64,000 nucleotides of DNA from contig PSQN01000010.1 of NCBI GenBank assembly GCA_002989075.1, forward strand, positions 248,001 through 312,000. Direction: 5' to 3'. The stretch's first letter is position 1, and every line of letters begins with the position of its first letter. A program made the position numbers and the translations under genes. This DNA comes from Arthonia radiata (Eukaryota > Ascomycota > Arthoniomycetes > Arthoniales > Arthoniaceae). This document shows, one piece after another, positions 12,184-23,476 of this stretch. A model generated the notes under the pieces. It had not been told where the DNA came from. It did no database searches and worked only from the letters and a program-made list of their open reading frames with translations.

Positions 12184-12588
12184 TCATGCTCCAGCGGAAA
12201 TGTACATGACTGCAACCCATCAGTACATCATGCCAGCTACGAAAGATGCGTCGCAAAGATCGTCAAGCACGAATACCTACCATTGTTGCCTCTGATGAAA
12301 GCGTCTCCGTAGTTTCTTCGCTCCTTCCCGTCGATTACCTCACGGGTCTGTTCGAGAGCAACATTCATGTAGCCGTCCACTGATTGTAGAGCGCCTATGG
12401 TATTGAGGATTAGCTCCTACGCTCTGTCTAACGTATGGCTACCAAAAGCTGGCCTAATCATCCCGCGGCCAGTCGCCTCACTAACCTTTGTACACCACAC
12501 CGGAATTGAGCTTGACCGTGACCGTGGCCCCCAAGATCTCGTTGAGAAAGCCGGAGGGGTCGCCTGTGCTGGGTGTGCCGTTCTCCAT
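12184..12588 (-). CDS. LSM6: U6 snRNA-associated Sm-like protein LSm6
   Basis: Small Sm-fold protein of the LSm1-7 (mRNA decapping) and LSm2-8 (U6 snRNP) rings. Exons in gene order are 12486-12588, 12281-12394 and 12184-12209, giving 80 residues, the usual LSm6 length. The spliced protein contains FLNEILGATVTVKLNSGVVY, then LQSVDGYMNVALEQ (Sm1 motif with the Asp-x-x-Met-Asn RNA-binding set) and RRNYGDAFIRGNN followed by VMYIS (Sm2 motif). The gene is easy to miss because no single exon exceeds 38 codons. It faces the Rad60-like gene across a 238-bp shared upstream region. Phase is consistent at both introns, so confidence is high. Confidence 0.93.
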
Positions 12589-12826
12589 GTTTGAGACTAT
12601 GGTCTCGATATCTTTGATTTCTTTCTGTTAGAGGCGCCGAGCTATTCAATTCGACGAAGGAGTAACACCATTCGCAGGTGAAATCACAAACGCGAACACG
12701 TGAGACCGTGTCAATCTCTTGGCGCCAAGGCGAGCTCCCAGCCCCTCTCAACCCGTCGCATCTTTCTCAATCTCACCCATTCGCCTGGAGACATCCGCTT
12801 CTGCTATCGTCGAGTTTCCTCATCCG
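12589..12826. promoter_or_regulatory. divergent promoter LSM6 / Rad60-like
   Basis: The two ATGs lie 238 bp apart and point away from each other, so both promoters must share this segment. A CACGTG core (aaCACGTGag) lies near 12697. No TATA box is obvious. Confidence 0.55.
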
Positions 12827-14345
12827 ATGATGTCTTCTATAACGCAGAAGCGTCCTGCTTGGGCTAAGCGAACCTCGGACCCTGTCACCAAGCCGCCGAC
12901 ACCATCATCCCAGCCACCCAAGAAGTCCCTCGATCTCTTCAGCAGGAAGAATAGCACTCCAAACTTTAAGCTAGACCAAGAACAGAAGCGCCGCGAGCGC
13001 GAGGAACGCAAGCGGCGAAAGAGAGAAAGGAAGGAGCAAGAGAAGCAGAGCAGCAAGCGGTCATTGCATGCTGAAGTAAAGGACGATGAAGAGCAGTCAG
13101 CCGATGATGATCAGCACCGCATTGCCAAGCCCAAATCTACGAATCGGCCCAGGCCGGAAATTCCAACGGAGAGCAGTCCGGAGCCCGTCAAGTATGAGAA
13201 TGATGGCACGCCGTCGAAGAAAAGACGGAAGGTCTCATTGGATAACGAAAGCTCCGTGAAGCAGAGCATTGAACTCGACATCGGCTTTAACGATCGCAAG
13301 AAACCCTCAAGAACTAGCTTTGACGAGAAGTTAGCCAGTCGCGCCAAAGCCATTGAGAACAAAAAGCCGAAGACCGAAGACATCGCTCTTGACGACGACG
13401 ACAACCCACAAGAGAACTCCGACCAAGAATTCGAACGCCTCGCCCGCCGCGCCGAAGCCCGGAAGCTGTGCGAGCAAGCTCAAAAGTCACCCTCCCGCAT
13501 CGACGCCGTATCGGCCTCCCCAAAGAAGATCTCGCAACTCAACGAATCCACACCCGTGCCCAAGTCCACCCCGCCCAATCTCCCACCACCCTCCTCCGTC
13601 ACGCCCGCTCCCAATCAACCAGTCCTCACCATCTTCGTGCACTCCCAGATCCCCAGTACCAAACCGGTCATGTTCAAAATCTACCTCGAGCAAAAATTGC
13701 GCGCGCTGAAGCAGGCGTGGTGTGACCGCTTTGAGTTCTCGACGGACTTCGCGAAGGAGGTGTATTTCAAGTGGCGGAATATGAAGATGTTTGATACGAC
13801 GACGTGTGCAAGTTTGGGGATCAGGGTGGATGACGCGACGGGAGAGGTGGTATGGCGCGGAAAGGGGCTGGGAGAAATGCAGGGGAGTGAGAATTTGGTG
13901 ATGGAGGCGTGGACGAAAGAATTGGAGGAGACAGAAGTGAAGAGAAAGAGGGAGGAGAAAAATAAGGAGAAAAGGCAAGCGGATGCGGGGAGGAGCGAGA
14001 AAGCGAGCGAGAAGGGAGAGAACGAAGGGGAAAGGAAGAAAGACAAGAAGCAGGGGCTAAAGCTCACGATCAAGGCGAAAGAGCGGGATGATTGGTGCAT
14101 CATGGTGTATAAAGTAGGTCGCTTATGTCCCGCAAGCTGTTTATTGTGAGTGGGGAATGGGAAGCTAACGAAGAGTGTAGGACACAACATTCCATCGCCT
14201 CGCTGGCGCGTACCGCAAAACGCAACAGATACCGCCAGAGAAGGACATTGTCATCATGTTCGACGGCGAGCCCGTTGCGCCTGAGAAGACCATGGGAGAC
14301 ATGGAGATAGAGGATATGGAGACGCTGGACGCTCATATCAAGTGA
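12827..14345 (+). CDS. Rad60/Esc2/NIP45-like protein with two SUMO-like domains
   Basis: Exons 12827-14113 and 14181-14345 give 483 aa. The first 260 residues are charged and disordered, with a Lys/Arg/Glu coiled-coil stretch near residues 45-85 and likely nuclear signals such as SKKRRKVS. Two beta-grasp regions follow: SLD1 at about 264-350 (starts PVLTIFVHSQIP) and SLD2 at about 412-483 (LKLTIKAKERDD through DTTFHRLAGAY to the end at MEIEDMETLDAHIK). They are joined by a highly charged linker. There is no C-terminal Gly-Gly, so it is not conjugated like SUMO. The family (S. pombe Rad60, yeast Esc2) acts with Ubc9/SUMO and Smc5/6 in genome stability. The intron falls inside SLD2, and joining it restores the fold pattern. 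The frame is open upstream of the ATG but has no earlier ATG. Confidence 0.85.
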
Positions 14346-15464
14346 ACAGTCTCGGTGCGGTTCCCGCGCGCTGTTGAACACATGCACATATTGAGGGGGA
14401 GATACACTCACGAAGGCACGAGCATATCACATACTTCATGATACCCAACAATATGACTTTAGATCTGAGACTTCATAACAGTACTGATGACCCATATCTT
14501 AATTATTTCACTGACGCTGTTGTTGAAGATTGACTCGCTAACACATGACAGCTCATTCACAACAGCGGCACCATGCGAATTTACCAGAGACGAGGTCCAG
14601 CGCCCCCACACCCTCTTAAGGCTTTAGATGATAGGGCATGTAGCTCCATAGAGACCGTATCAGATCATGCGATTCTGCTGGCAGGTGAGTTCGCTCGCAC
14701 AAAGCGATGCTAAACCTCAGCCGCTCCCCGCTCCCGAAGTAGGTCCTCCAAGCAGATCATGCACCTCGAACATTAGACACAATGACCTAAGCCGTCTTAT
14801 CACAGCATTATCGCTCGCACAAAGCAACGCCAGCCTCCAGCAACATCACAACATCCATCCTTATCATCCAAACCGCTGATACTCTCTAGCAGCAGACATC
14901 TTGAGCTATTGATCTCACGGACAGGCGGATATTGCTCGAAAGTAGCACCGCAACAATTTAGTTGAATTCAATGCTGCACACACACTGCAACACATCGCAG
15001 TACTCTCTATCTCACTCAAGAAGCGCATATCGCTTCCCGCTACCTCTAGTACAGCTACGCTCCCACACAGCTAAATGCAGCTATCGCTTTATGTTACCAT
15101 CTATCCTCACGTTTACATGTCTAATGCTGCACCCTATATTGTTTCCTTAGGGGTACATGTATTGACAGTTGCTGAAAAACAGCGAAGCTTCTGACCAGCG
15201 TCTACACACATAGGTAAGCTATAGTGTAGCATTTAAGTATGACATAGGGTCTGGTAAGCGGGATCGGGCAAGCAGCGCGAGTCGTGATCCGCTCATCGAA
15301 CGCATATCATGATAGTAGCAATATAAGCGTATCGAATGTGGTTATGGGCTTACAGAATGTCTCCACGCACTGATAAACGCCTTATTGTTGGGGCGGTGGC
15401 CTCCTTCTTAGGACGGTGTCCTTGGCCAGCGCAGTAGGAGAACCCGGAGGTGTAGAGTGCGACG

Positions 15465-15530
15465 AAGACGACGAAGAAGAGGAAGAAGATGAGGAAGGAG
15501 AAGAGGGAGAAGGAGAAGGAGGAGAGGAAG
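15465..15530. repeat. GA-rich low-complexity tract
   Basis: Purine-only or nearly purine-only run of GAA/GAG/GGA units on the + strand. Opposite-strand frames through it encode Ser/Pro runs and are not convincing genes. Confidence 0.7.
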
Positions 15531-15599
15531 GGCAGCCGGACCTGATGATGAAGCTCCAAGTGGTAACGGAGCTCCAGATGATAACATGAGGACAAAACC

Positions 15600-16130
15600 G
15601 AGGTGATGTGGTGATAACGAAGCACAGGTGACGAGGTGAGGTTGAAGCTGGGGGTGAGAACGAGCAGAGGGATGAGATATCAGGTGACGATGAAACTCCG
15701 GTCGACGGTGAAGCAGTGGTGACGCTGAGGCTCGACGCGACGACGTAACGATGAAGCAGAGGTAAGATGAAGCAGAATCGTTCCCAAAGTAAGAAGCAAG
15801 GAATCAATTGCCACAGTGGACATTATTTCCCCCTACCCTCTCACCTCTGGCTGCCACCGTGCCACTTCTCCCACCCCAAAACACACGCCCAGAGCCCAAA
15901 GCTATGACCATCTTCGAACTCCCAAAGATATGACTATTTTCGAAATCCCAAAGAGGCCAAGAGCTCAAAGGTTAGGACGTCACGTGATGTTTTCACATTA
16001 TTGAAGAGGACCGTGGTGGCGGAGCGAAAAGGATTCTACGCGTAAGACAGCTGCACCGCGGGGCGCATTTGGTGTCCTTTGTACTGGACAGAGCAGAGGT
16101 AAGTTGTGATGAAGCAGAGGTGACGATAGC
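15600..16130. repeat. degenerate dispersed repeat, GATGAAGCAGAGGT family
   Basis: Exact 14-mer GATGAAGCAGAGGT occurs at 15750-15763 and 16108-16121. Many diverged relatives (gtgacgatgaa, ggtgaagcagtggtgacg, gataacgaagcacaggtgacg) lie between, all on the same strand. This looks like an old decayed minisatellite. Confidence 0.55.
15903..15954. repeat. 27-bp imperfect tandem duplication
   Basis: Two adjacent units with the pattern TATGAC-AT-TTCGAA-TCCCAAAGA, differing at a few positions. They lie just 5' of a TCACGTGA palindrome at about 15980. Confidence 0.6.
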
Positions 16131-16683
16131 GCTGGCACCGGTATGCTCTATTGAAACCCTCACCAGCAACGCACATATGCCAGTAGAGGGGATGAAACAT
16201 CACCCAACAAATTTAGGCATGCCAGCGAGGCGAGCAGCAAGGTAGCGCAACGTGCCCGAACGCCACGGCGCTGTAAGTAGGTAAGTAGTGTTACCTTCGT
16301 ACTTAACGCTCCTAACTCACACAAATTTACACGAAGACACACGTACTCCTCAGAAGCGTTCAGATATAGATAGGTCAATTCATCTATCGCGCAACGTAGG
16401 TATCTCAAATCAGAGTCCCACCCAAATGCCCCCATTGACTTCCCCTCCCATATCAAAATGATCCATTTCACCTTTTCTCCAGTAGCACCATACGGCGCAG
16501 GCCAGGCTCAAAAGGCTGTTTGTATTTCATCTAGTCATATCATATCTCGTCATGCTCGCGGCTCGTTCCAACAAAAGGGCTGAACGGACCGCGGCGGGAG
16601 TAAAGCGCCTTCGACCGGCGGAGGCGTTCATTAGGGTAGTGAGTGAATCGTTGTGATCGTTGTGGTTGGCAGGTGAGGTAAGT

Positions 16684-17979
16684 TTATTCGACTTTCCTTC
16701 GCTTTCCCCGTGGCACCTCGCCGACGAGCGGCCGTCCCTTCTTTTCTTCCTCTTCTTCGGGGATGGCTGGTACAGCGCTCAGTGGGTTCTGCGCTGCGCC
16801 TCGAGACGCCGCTCCTTGCCTTGCGGCTTGTGCACCTACACCTGGTCTTGCCGGCCCTTGAACAGCGGGCGCACCGGGCCGCCGGTGATAAGTGTACGTC
16901 CGTGTGACCACGTGCTTGATGGTCACAGGCGAGCTCTTGGTGTTTGCCGCAGGGCTAGGGCCTCTCTGCCACGGTCCAGGCGACGCCGTGCAATTAGCTG
17001 AGGCGGGGTGGGCGGATGAAGGTGCACCAGCGGATTGAGAGGCTGCTTTTGCCCATAAGTTTTCTCTGCCTACGGTGGAGGCAGGTGTCCAGCCGCCGGC
17101 GCTGCGCATTGTCGCTGATTGCGCGCCGTGTGCTGACATAGCGCTTGGCGGGCAGGCCGAATGAGGGACATTCGCTGTGGTGGCAGGTGCAGAGTGCTGA
17201 GCCGGGCTCATCTGGGTGACGGAGCTGCTTGGGCTGGGCGGAATAATGAGGCGAGGTGTGCCTGGTTGCATGGCCGGTCGCGCGGTGTGTGGGCGTGTGA
17301 TCTCAGTGGTGCGGGTGCCAGTGTTGGGGTCCGTGGAGGTGATAGTGGTGGCGACGATGTCCGAGTCGCTTTCAGGTGCAGAGTACGAGCGGCCGAAAGC
17401 GAGTTCGCTTGGTCGTTGGAGAGGCTTCGAGGAGTTGGCAGCGGGTGGAGCAGATGATCGATCCCGAGAGGCTGCTCGGGCACCTGCTGCGGCGCTGAGA
17501 GCGGAGGAGGAGGCTTCACTCGAGAGGCTCGAGCCAGAAGCCGAGGAGCTGACTGAGCGTGCGGAGGAGATGGTCGGTCGGAGGAAAGGTTTGCCATCGC
17601 GGAGAGTTGCCGAGGGCCAGGCGGGCGAAGGGTAATTTGAGTCGTGGGAGAAGCGTGTGGATGTCCCTGTGGAGAGTGGAGACGGGGTGTATGGATTTGG
17701 AGACAGTATGCGCAAAAAGTCAAAGTAGGCGGAGGGTGGGGTCAATGGCGTCTTGACATTTTCCGAGGGTTCGTTCTTGCGCGCGGTGGACCGTAGCGGA
17801 CTGTGGATGTGATTTGGATATGTGGCGGACAGAGGAGTCTTGATGGCGTTGTTCGCAGCGGAAGACGGTGGAGGCATAGTATGGCTGACGGATCGATGGG
17901 GACGAGTGGCGGGCGGAGGTTCCATTGAGTGTGTTGCGGTGGTGGGAGAGGCGCTGACTGCTGCTGCCATGCCCGGCAT
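16684..17979 (-). CDS. conserved Ser/Pro-rich protein of unknown function
   Basis: A 431-residue frame from the first ATG at 17979. It is dominated by Ser, Pro, Ala and Thr and is probably disordered. Conserved-looking islands are KTPLTPPSAYFDFLRILSP near residue 75, the RSYSAPES region, TIKHVVTRTYTYHRRPGAP and a Lys/Arg tail (RGKRRKVE) that looks like a nuclear signal. Filamentous ascomycetes have similar proteins with TPPSAY-type islands, but I know of no function. The open frame continues with protein-like sequence upstream of the ATG to a splice-acceptor-like site at about 18108 (tgccag), preceded by a GTATGT donor near 18240. An extra 5' exon is therefore likely and the true N-terminus is unresolved. 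Confidence 0.65.
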   Translation of the reverse strand: MPGMAAAVSASPTTATHSMEPPPATRPHRSVSHTMPPPSSAANNAIKTPLSATYPNHIHSPLRSTARKNEPSENVKTPLTPPSAYFDFLRILSPNPYTPSPLSTGTSTRFSHDSNYPSPAWPSATLRDGKPFLRPTISSARSVSSSASGSSLSSEASSSALSAAAGARAASRDRSSAPPAANSSKPLQRPSELAFGRSYSAPESDSDIVATTITSTDPNTGTRTTEITRPHTARPAMQPGTPRLIIPPSPSSSVTQMSPAQHSAPATTANVPHSACPPSAMSAHGAQSATMRSAGGWTPASTVGRENLWAKAASQSAGAPSSAHPASANCTASPGPWQRGPSPAANTKSSPVTIKHVVTRTYTYHRRPGAPAVQGPARPGVGAQAARQGAASRGAAQNPLSAVPAIPEEEEEKKGRPLVGEVPRGKRRKVE

Positions 17980-18108
17980 GCGTCGCGAGGTCAATCCTCG
18001 AGGCGTTCTGATTGAGAAAAGAGAAGCGTCGGGGGAGGTTGACCGTCCGGAGGCGGATGTGTATGTTGTTGAATTAGTTTCGCTGAAGCATAGCGAGAAG
18101 CGAGTGGA

Positions 18109-19601
18109 CTGGCAGAAGCTGCAGGGGGGAGCGTCAGTGAGTCTGCCTTGCGAACCTCTTCAAAGGGTCTGTCTCTTGCTCGGTGTGGTAGCTGATGTCA
18201 CAGCTACAAGGGTACATGGGAGGGATGTCACATACCTTTAATATTCCAAGCGGACGTGAGCGCTGCTGCAAGCGCAAAGCCACCTGGGCGGAGGAGGCGT
18301 AGCAGCAATGGCTACAAAGAGACCGAGACGCCCTTAAGAAGAGAAGAAAACGAAGGACACAGTATGGGCGCTGGAATAGCAAAAGAAAGGAAGGAACGAG
18401 AGAGGTGGTAAGCGCTTTCCCACTGAACTCTTCAGTGTGCTATTTCGGGGGCGCGTAGAATCCAGCTCTGATTCGACCATGGCGAGCATTGCCGATGACG
18501 CTACTGCCGTTGCAAGCCGGGGTGCAAGGGCCTCTAGGGCCTGATTGGACTTCACCCTTTGAAGCCTCAGGTGTTTCCCAGAAGACCACAGCACCGTTGC
18601 AGCTAAAACGCCCCTATTGGTTTGAGTAGAAGCGCCCACCACGTGGCAGAGCTGTCCCGTTTGTACTTTCCTTCTGCTCCTCCTTCAAAGAACACTCCTC
18701 ATCGCAGCTGCCGCCCACAGAACGGCGCGGAACGCTTGTCTTGCACTATGAAGAGGGGCATTCAAAGCAGTCAGACTCGTGGCAGGCCGCCCCAGAGACC
18801 GCGTCGTCCGGTTGAGCCGTGCCAACGTTGGTGATGATCAAACGCCCGGCGCTTCGTTTCATGGAGATTTCGATCAGCCAAGCAGCGTCCCCAAAGATCC
18901 CAAGAGAGGGTACCCCAATACACACTCAGGTGACATTTCTTTGTCAGGACTGTACACCTGAGCGTCTCTGTACCACGTAGCATCTGGTGTCTGTGCCTCT
19001 GGTGAATTGATACATTATCATTACCGCCCAAGAGCGTTATCGGTATCGTCGCAACAAATGTCTCGTCAGGTGCTAACGGCACTCTCCAACCATCCACGCC
19101 TCTTTGAGTCAAGTTGTCCACGTACCGTGCGTGAACTCCAGGACCGCCATTAAGCGCCATCTGCCACGCGCCACAAAATGCCCCGCAGCGGTTACTGCGC
19201 CCATTGACTCCAAGCACCCATTTCAATGCCCAAGCGAGGGCGTGTAGAGTCGTGAGAGTCTCCAAGAATCTGTCTGCCTACTTGCCGCCATTCCTCACTT
19301 TTAACGCTTCTTTGTTGTTCTGCATTAATCCGCAGGTCACGCGATACGCCCGGCCTGCTTCAGTCGCGCCCAAGTGGGACGGCCAACCATCGTGACTTCG
19401 TCCAATATACATTACATCCACAGTATTAAAGCTCGTTTACTCTTGTACAATCCGTTGGCCGCGAGGCCACGGCCCGCACGCGCCTGACAGGTCCCGTTTA
19501 CTCCATCAAGGTCGTCCCCATCTTAGCTGTTCAGACCAGAGCGTTACGCCATCGTACAATCGTCGATTACATACGTCAACAGCGGAAACGTGGACGACGC
19601 G
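18109..19601. other. intergenic region, possible 5' exon of the upstream gene
   Basis: Contains a probable intron (donor GTATGT on the minus strand near 18240) belonging to the Ser/Pro-rich gene. No other gene is convincing: the 164-codon reverse frame at 18771-19265 starts at a TTG and lacks any domain. Confidence 0.4.
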
Positions 19602-22600
19602 TCACCGTTCAGGAAGCATGCCAGCGCCTCGAGCAAACTTCGCGACGTTCTGACCTGCCGAGCTGCGCTTCGACGACTTCGTTGACAACGATGCAGTCGG
19701 GGAGGAGTTGACGAGTGGGTGCGCAGTGCTCGCCGTACTTGTTAACCGCCCTGCCTTTTGCGCCTTCTTGTACTCGACATACAACAGCGCTGAACGCGAT
19801 AGAGGGATAGGCGCTTGTTGGTTAGGTATCTCTGCGCCGTTCTGAACCAGCACTTCCGCCACAGGGAATGCCATGCGTTGTTGCGTGACATCCAGACTGG
19901 GTGATGAAGGAAACGAAAGGCCCGGAGATGTCAGGGGCGAAGCTGGATCAGCGGCTGCCAGTGCCAGATAGACGACATGGGTACTCCTCGAGCCATCGGC
20001 TGCGTTCGGATTTGCTGACAATGCCAGCGCATAAATCACGTTCTGGATGTCGTTTTTCTTAACCGACGCCAGCAACGTCTGATCCGCCGACGCGAAATGC
20101 GAGAAGCCAGCGGTGATGGGCTCGACGTATTTGCGGTGCTGATACTTATCGGTGATAAAAGCAAGACGCTGGTCGCGCGTTGCATCTGGCTGCGGCTTCT
20201 GTGCTCTGTCAATCAGTGTGCCCTCCCAGACCAAGTTGCTCACTCGATTGCCGAGCGCCATGATCAGCTCTACCACGTCCTGCGTGAACGAGTTGGTATC
20301 CAACGTCAAAGACCTTATCTTTGAGATGTGAGTGCCCAACGATCGATGGATGCCGCTGCACTCGATGCAGACGATGATTCCAAGATTGATCGAAACCCAT
20401 TCGACGCGCTCACCTGATCCACAATCAGCGCACGACCTATTCCCTTCGTCTCGATCTCGGATCTTGTTGAGCAAAACGGCCGGCCGTTCCTCGCTGCTTC
20501 GACTTCGCTGTATGAGCGGACGTTCGCTAACAGTGGAATATCGGTTTACGGTCTTGACCGACGACGAAGTCGATCGATGTCCGTGATAAGACGAGCTCTT
20601 GCCGAACAGGTTCTGTGCAATACTGTTACCACTTTTGGACGATGGAACAGGACCCGCGGGCTCTGTATTCTTGCCTTCAAACGCGCCCTGCAAGGCATTG
20701 TTAATAGCCTGAATCCAACTCCTCAAGTCTTCCTCTCCGATTGTTTGGTAGACTCGAGTGAAATGAGGCGTGATGACTTCAAAACAAAAGCGCCGTTCTT
20801 GATTTCTGGCCTCCCGCACAGACGCCATCCGCAAATCTATCGGATCCATGTGCGGCTCGGGAGACGACTTCCAATTAATATATTCTGCGATCTTGCCTTG
20901 GTCCAGAACAACCCAGAATTTATGCCAGGCCGATTTCATACGGGGGTCCATGTGACTGTTGGGCTTGCTCAGCGACCACAGGAGACCTTCCTTTCGCTGG
21001 GCAGTGGTCCGTGCTCCGACATTAGTGGACTCGAGGTCTCTTATGCCTTTGTAACGGTCTGAGCTGGGGCTGGCACCGAATTGTGGATTTGGTTTTGTGT
21101 CTGGTGAGGTCGTGTTGATCTGCGCCGTGGATGTGGGATTCCCGGTACCATTTGCGACTGCCATCCGCTTCTCAGCAAGGTATGTAGCTGCAGTGGGTGC
21201 GCTTGCAGATGTGTAGGGGTCGACCTGAGATTGTGGTCGCGATTGAGGTAGTGGTGGTACGGGTGGAACCTGGTCGTTGCTCTGAATGGCAAACCCATTC
21301 AGATCAGATTCTGAAGGCATTTTCTGGCTCTTCTCTAGAGTCCTCCGTTTCTCTTCGCGGTCGGACCGAAGTAGCTTGTATTGCTTGTCGGCTTCCTTCA
21401 CTTCTAGAGATAAAGCGTCCAACTGTGGCATAAGCGCTTCAATCTTCTTCGCCGTGGAAATATATCCTCTCGCCTGGGCATCTGCATATCTCGTCAAATG
21501 TGAGAGTACCTCTTGGTCCTTGCGACCACCGTGGAGATCCTGCATGAACGCCGAGTAATCAAATCGCTTAAGTTCGAAAGTTCGCCGCTTTGTCTCGTAC
21601 TTGCTGTCACTCTCAGCGCGCTTCTTTTCTGATCGCTGTCCAAGGTATTTGCTAACATCCCTGTAGTATTCTCTGCTGTGATCTTCAAACTCTTTCTTCT
21701 TCGAGTCAGCTAGCTTGATCTCGCCAGAGTAAATGCGCTCAAGCGGCTCAATGACCATCTTCTGAAGAGACCCTGAATTATCCTTCTCATACTGTAAAAT
21801 CTCCTGCGCTATCTTCTCAAAGTAGTGATCCAATGCAGGTTGCACAGCGTTTGTATTCGTTTGCGAGGCCTCTGACAGTGACGCGATGAACGCAGCCATA
21901 CACGTATTGCTGGCATTTTGGGCCTTGTGAACTTCTCGGGCTTTCACCAGGACGTTCTTCATGCGCGTCCGGACGCTACCCGTCTTCGACTCCAAGGTCT
22001 TCATAGTCGCGCGGAACACGGGCCCATCATCAGTGCTCGTGATATCACCATCCACAGTCGCATTGTGGGCTAAGTCAACTTTGATAGTCGACGCTGTGGC
22101 TGTCGGTTCAAGAAGATATCGATCCTCCGGGATAGTCTCAAACGGAGATGTTGCATCGCGCGTATTGGACATGTCGGTATCTGAGTCACTCAACCTTGAC
22201 TCAATCGAGCGCTGCGAGGGCAAGCGGATTCTTGCTGGTGCAAGACTGTCGATGCGCAGCGCGTGAGAAGCTGTGGGGCTGTATGGCCGGCGTGCGGTGT
22301 TTTGTACCCAGAAGGAAAATGTGACCAATGTGTTGAGCCTGTTCGAGCGCTGATCGTATTCCACAAAGCTGCAGCTGTTCTTCCAGCCACCTCCTCTATC
22401 TTCGGCCTGCTTCGGCGGTCTCCATCTCCAAGACCATTCAAACTGCTCCTGTGACCTGCCCACGGTCGAGTAGTCTCCGACTAGATCGACGTTCGGGTTC
22501 TTGTGTAAATTCGGATTGGCATTGAATTCACGAGTGACGAGGGTGTCTAGCTCTTTCAACGTCGGCGCGAAGACGAAGGTAAGGTTATTGATGATGGCAT

Positions 22601-23057
22601 CAGAGGTCGTGGGTGACTGTTCGTTCGTGGTTTGTGGCTGCCGGAGGGCCAATGTGAAATAGAAATGTATCTCGTCGTCATTATTCAAGCGCAAAAGGAT
22701 GTTGGGGAGTGCAGCGGAGGGGGAAGTCTCTGGATCCTGGAAGGCAGATCAATTAGCTGTGGTTACGCTAGGCTCCGCAATTCGCCGGACATACTTGTAC
22801 GTATTCGATGTTGCCATCATCTTCATGTTCCTTACGAACTGTATATCTAGTTGCGGGGAAAGTGTTGGGAAGGACCGAGTAGAGAGTGCGATTATTGGAG
22901 GAGCAGATTCTGAGGCTAGTTATGGTGACTGTCAGGAAATTGTCAGCCTCTGCACGGGATGTAAACTGCGTTGATAGGATGGATAGCACTTACGACGGCT
23001 CTGATCGCGTAGAAAGAGCGGGGTGCATTCGTCAGGGCGACTGGAAACATTTCCCAT
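19602..23057 (-). CDS. csx2: BAR-PH-ArfGAP protein, Csx2 type
   Basis: ARF GTPase-activating protein of 1110 aa, exons in gene order 22994-23057, 22795-22928 and 19602-22736. The start MGNVSSRPDE has Gly2 and could be N-myristoylated. An N-terminal region (TRYTVRKEHEDDGNIEYVQ) precedes a BAR-type helical region at roughly residues 290-530, a PH domain near 650-770 (WSLSKPN to IQAINNALQG) and the ArfGAP zinc finger near 820-940. The finger is C-x2-C-x17-C-x2-C with the arginine finger in CSGIHRSLGTH, and ankyrin-like residues follow. The enzyme should speed GTP hydrolysis on Arf at curved membranes during vesicle traffic. The two small 5' exons were found by phase and by family resemblance at the N-terminus; the GAP identification does not depend on them. 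Confidence 0.92.
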
Positions 23058-23476
23058 TGTCGAGGTAGAAGTAGGCGGCCACAGCCGAAGCAGTTGAGAG
23101 GGGGGATGCTATCAAGGCGTTGGAGATGGTTTTGGGCGATATAGCTGCGAAGCTGTTGATGAGAAAGGTCGCGACATGAGGAGGACTATGAAAGTCAAAG
23201 CACAGGAGTGAGGTTGAGGAGCACCAGATGCCAAAATCGAGAATGGTCAGATGGATGAAAATGAAGAGTCGGATGCATGCACGCCGCATAACGCGCTCCC
23301 CCAAAGCTCGGACCTTTCCCCGACCAATGGCTCCCCTTCCCAGAATTCTCCCACCCACGTGAGACCCTACTTCTCCCGCCCGAAAGAGATTAACGCCCGT
23401 TTTCCGTTCATGTCACGCTGGAACGAAGCCGCCGACATCACTTCTCCTTAACATCTGGAGGCTGATCCTCAATGCA
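23058..23476. other. short intergenic region
   Basis: Between the csx2 start and the 3' end of the receptor-like gene. It must contain the csx2 promoter. No gene is seen. Confidence 0.45.

Larger units (their letters stand above)
14346..16683. other. 2.3-kb gene-poor stretch with degenerate repeats
   Basis: No gene is supported. It holds a 15-bp direct repeat (tcgctcgcacaaagc at 14691 and 14811), a GA-rich tract at about 15465-15530, scattered units related to GATGAAGCAGAGGTGACGA between about 15600 and 16130, and a 27-bp imperfect tandem pair at 15903-15954. The base pattern is unlike the coding regions around it. Confidence 0.55.

Noticed and set aside
15350-15807. Reverse frames encoding Ser/Pro-rich peptides
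   Set aside because: They arise from a GA-rich tract and decayed repeats, and two overlapping frames look equally 'protein-like'.
18771-19265. 164-codon reverse frame
   Set aside because: It starts at TTG, has no domain and no plausible upstream exon.
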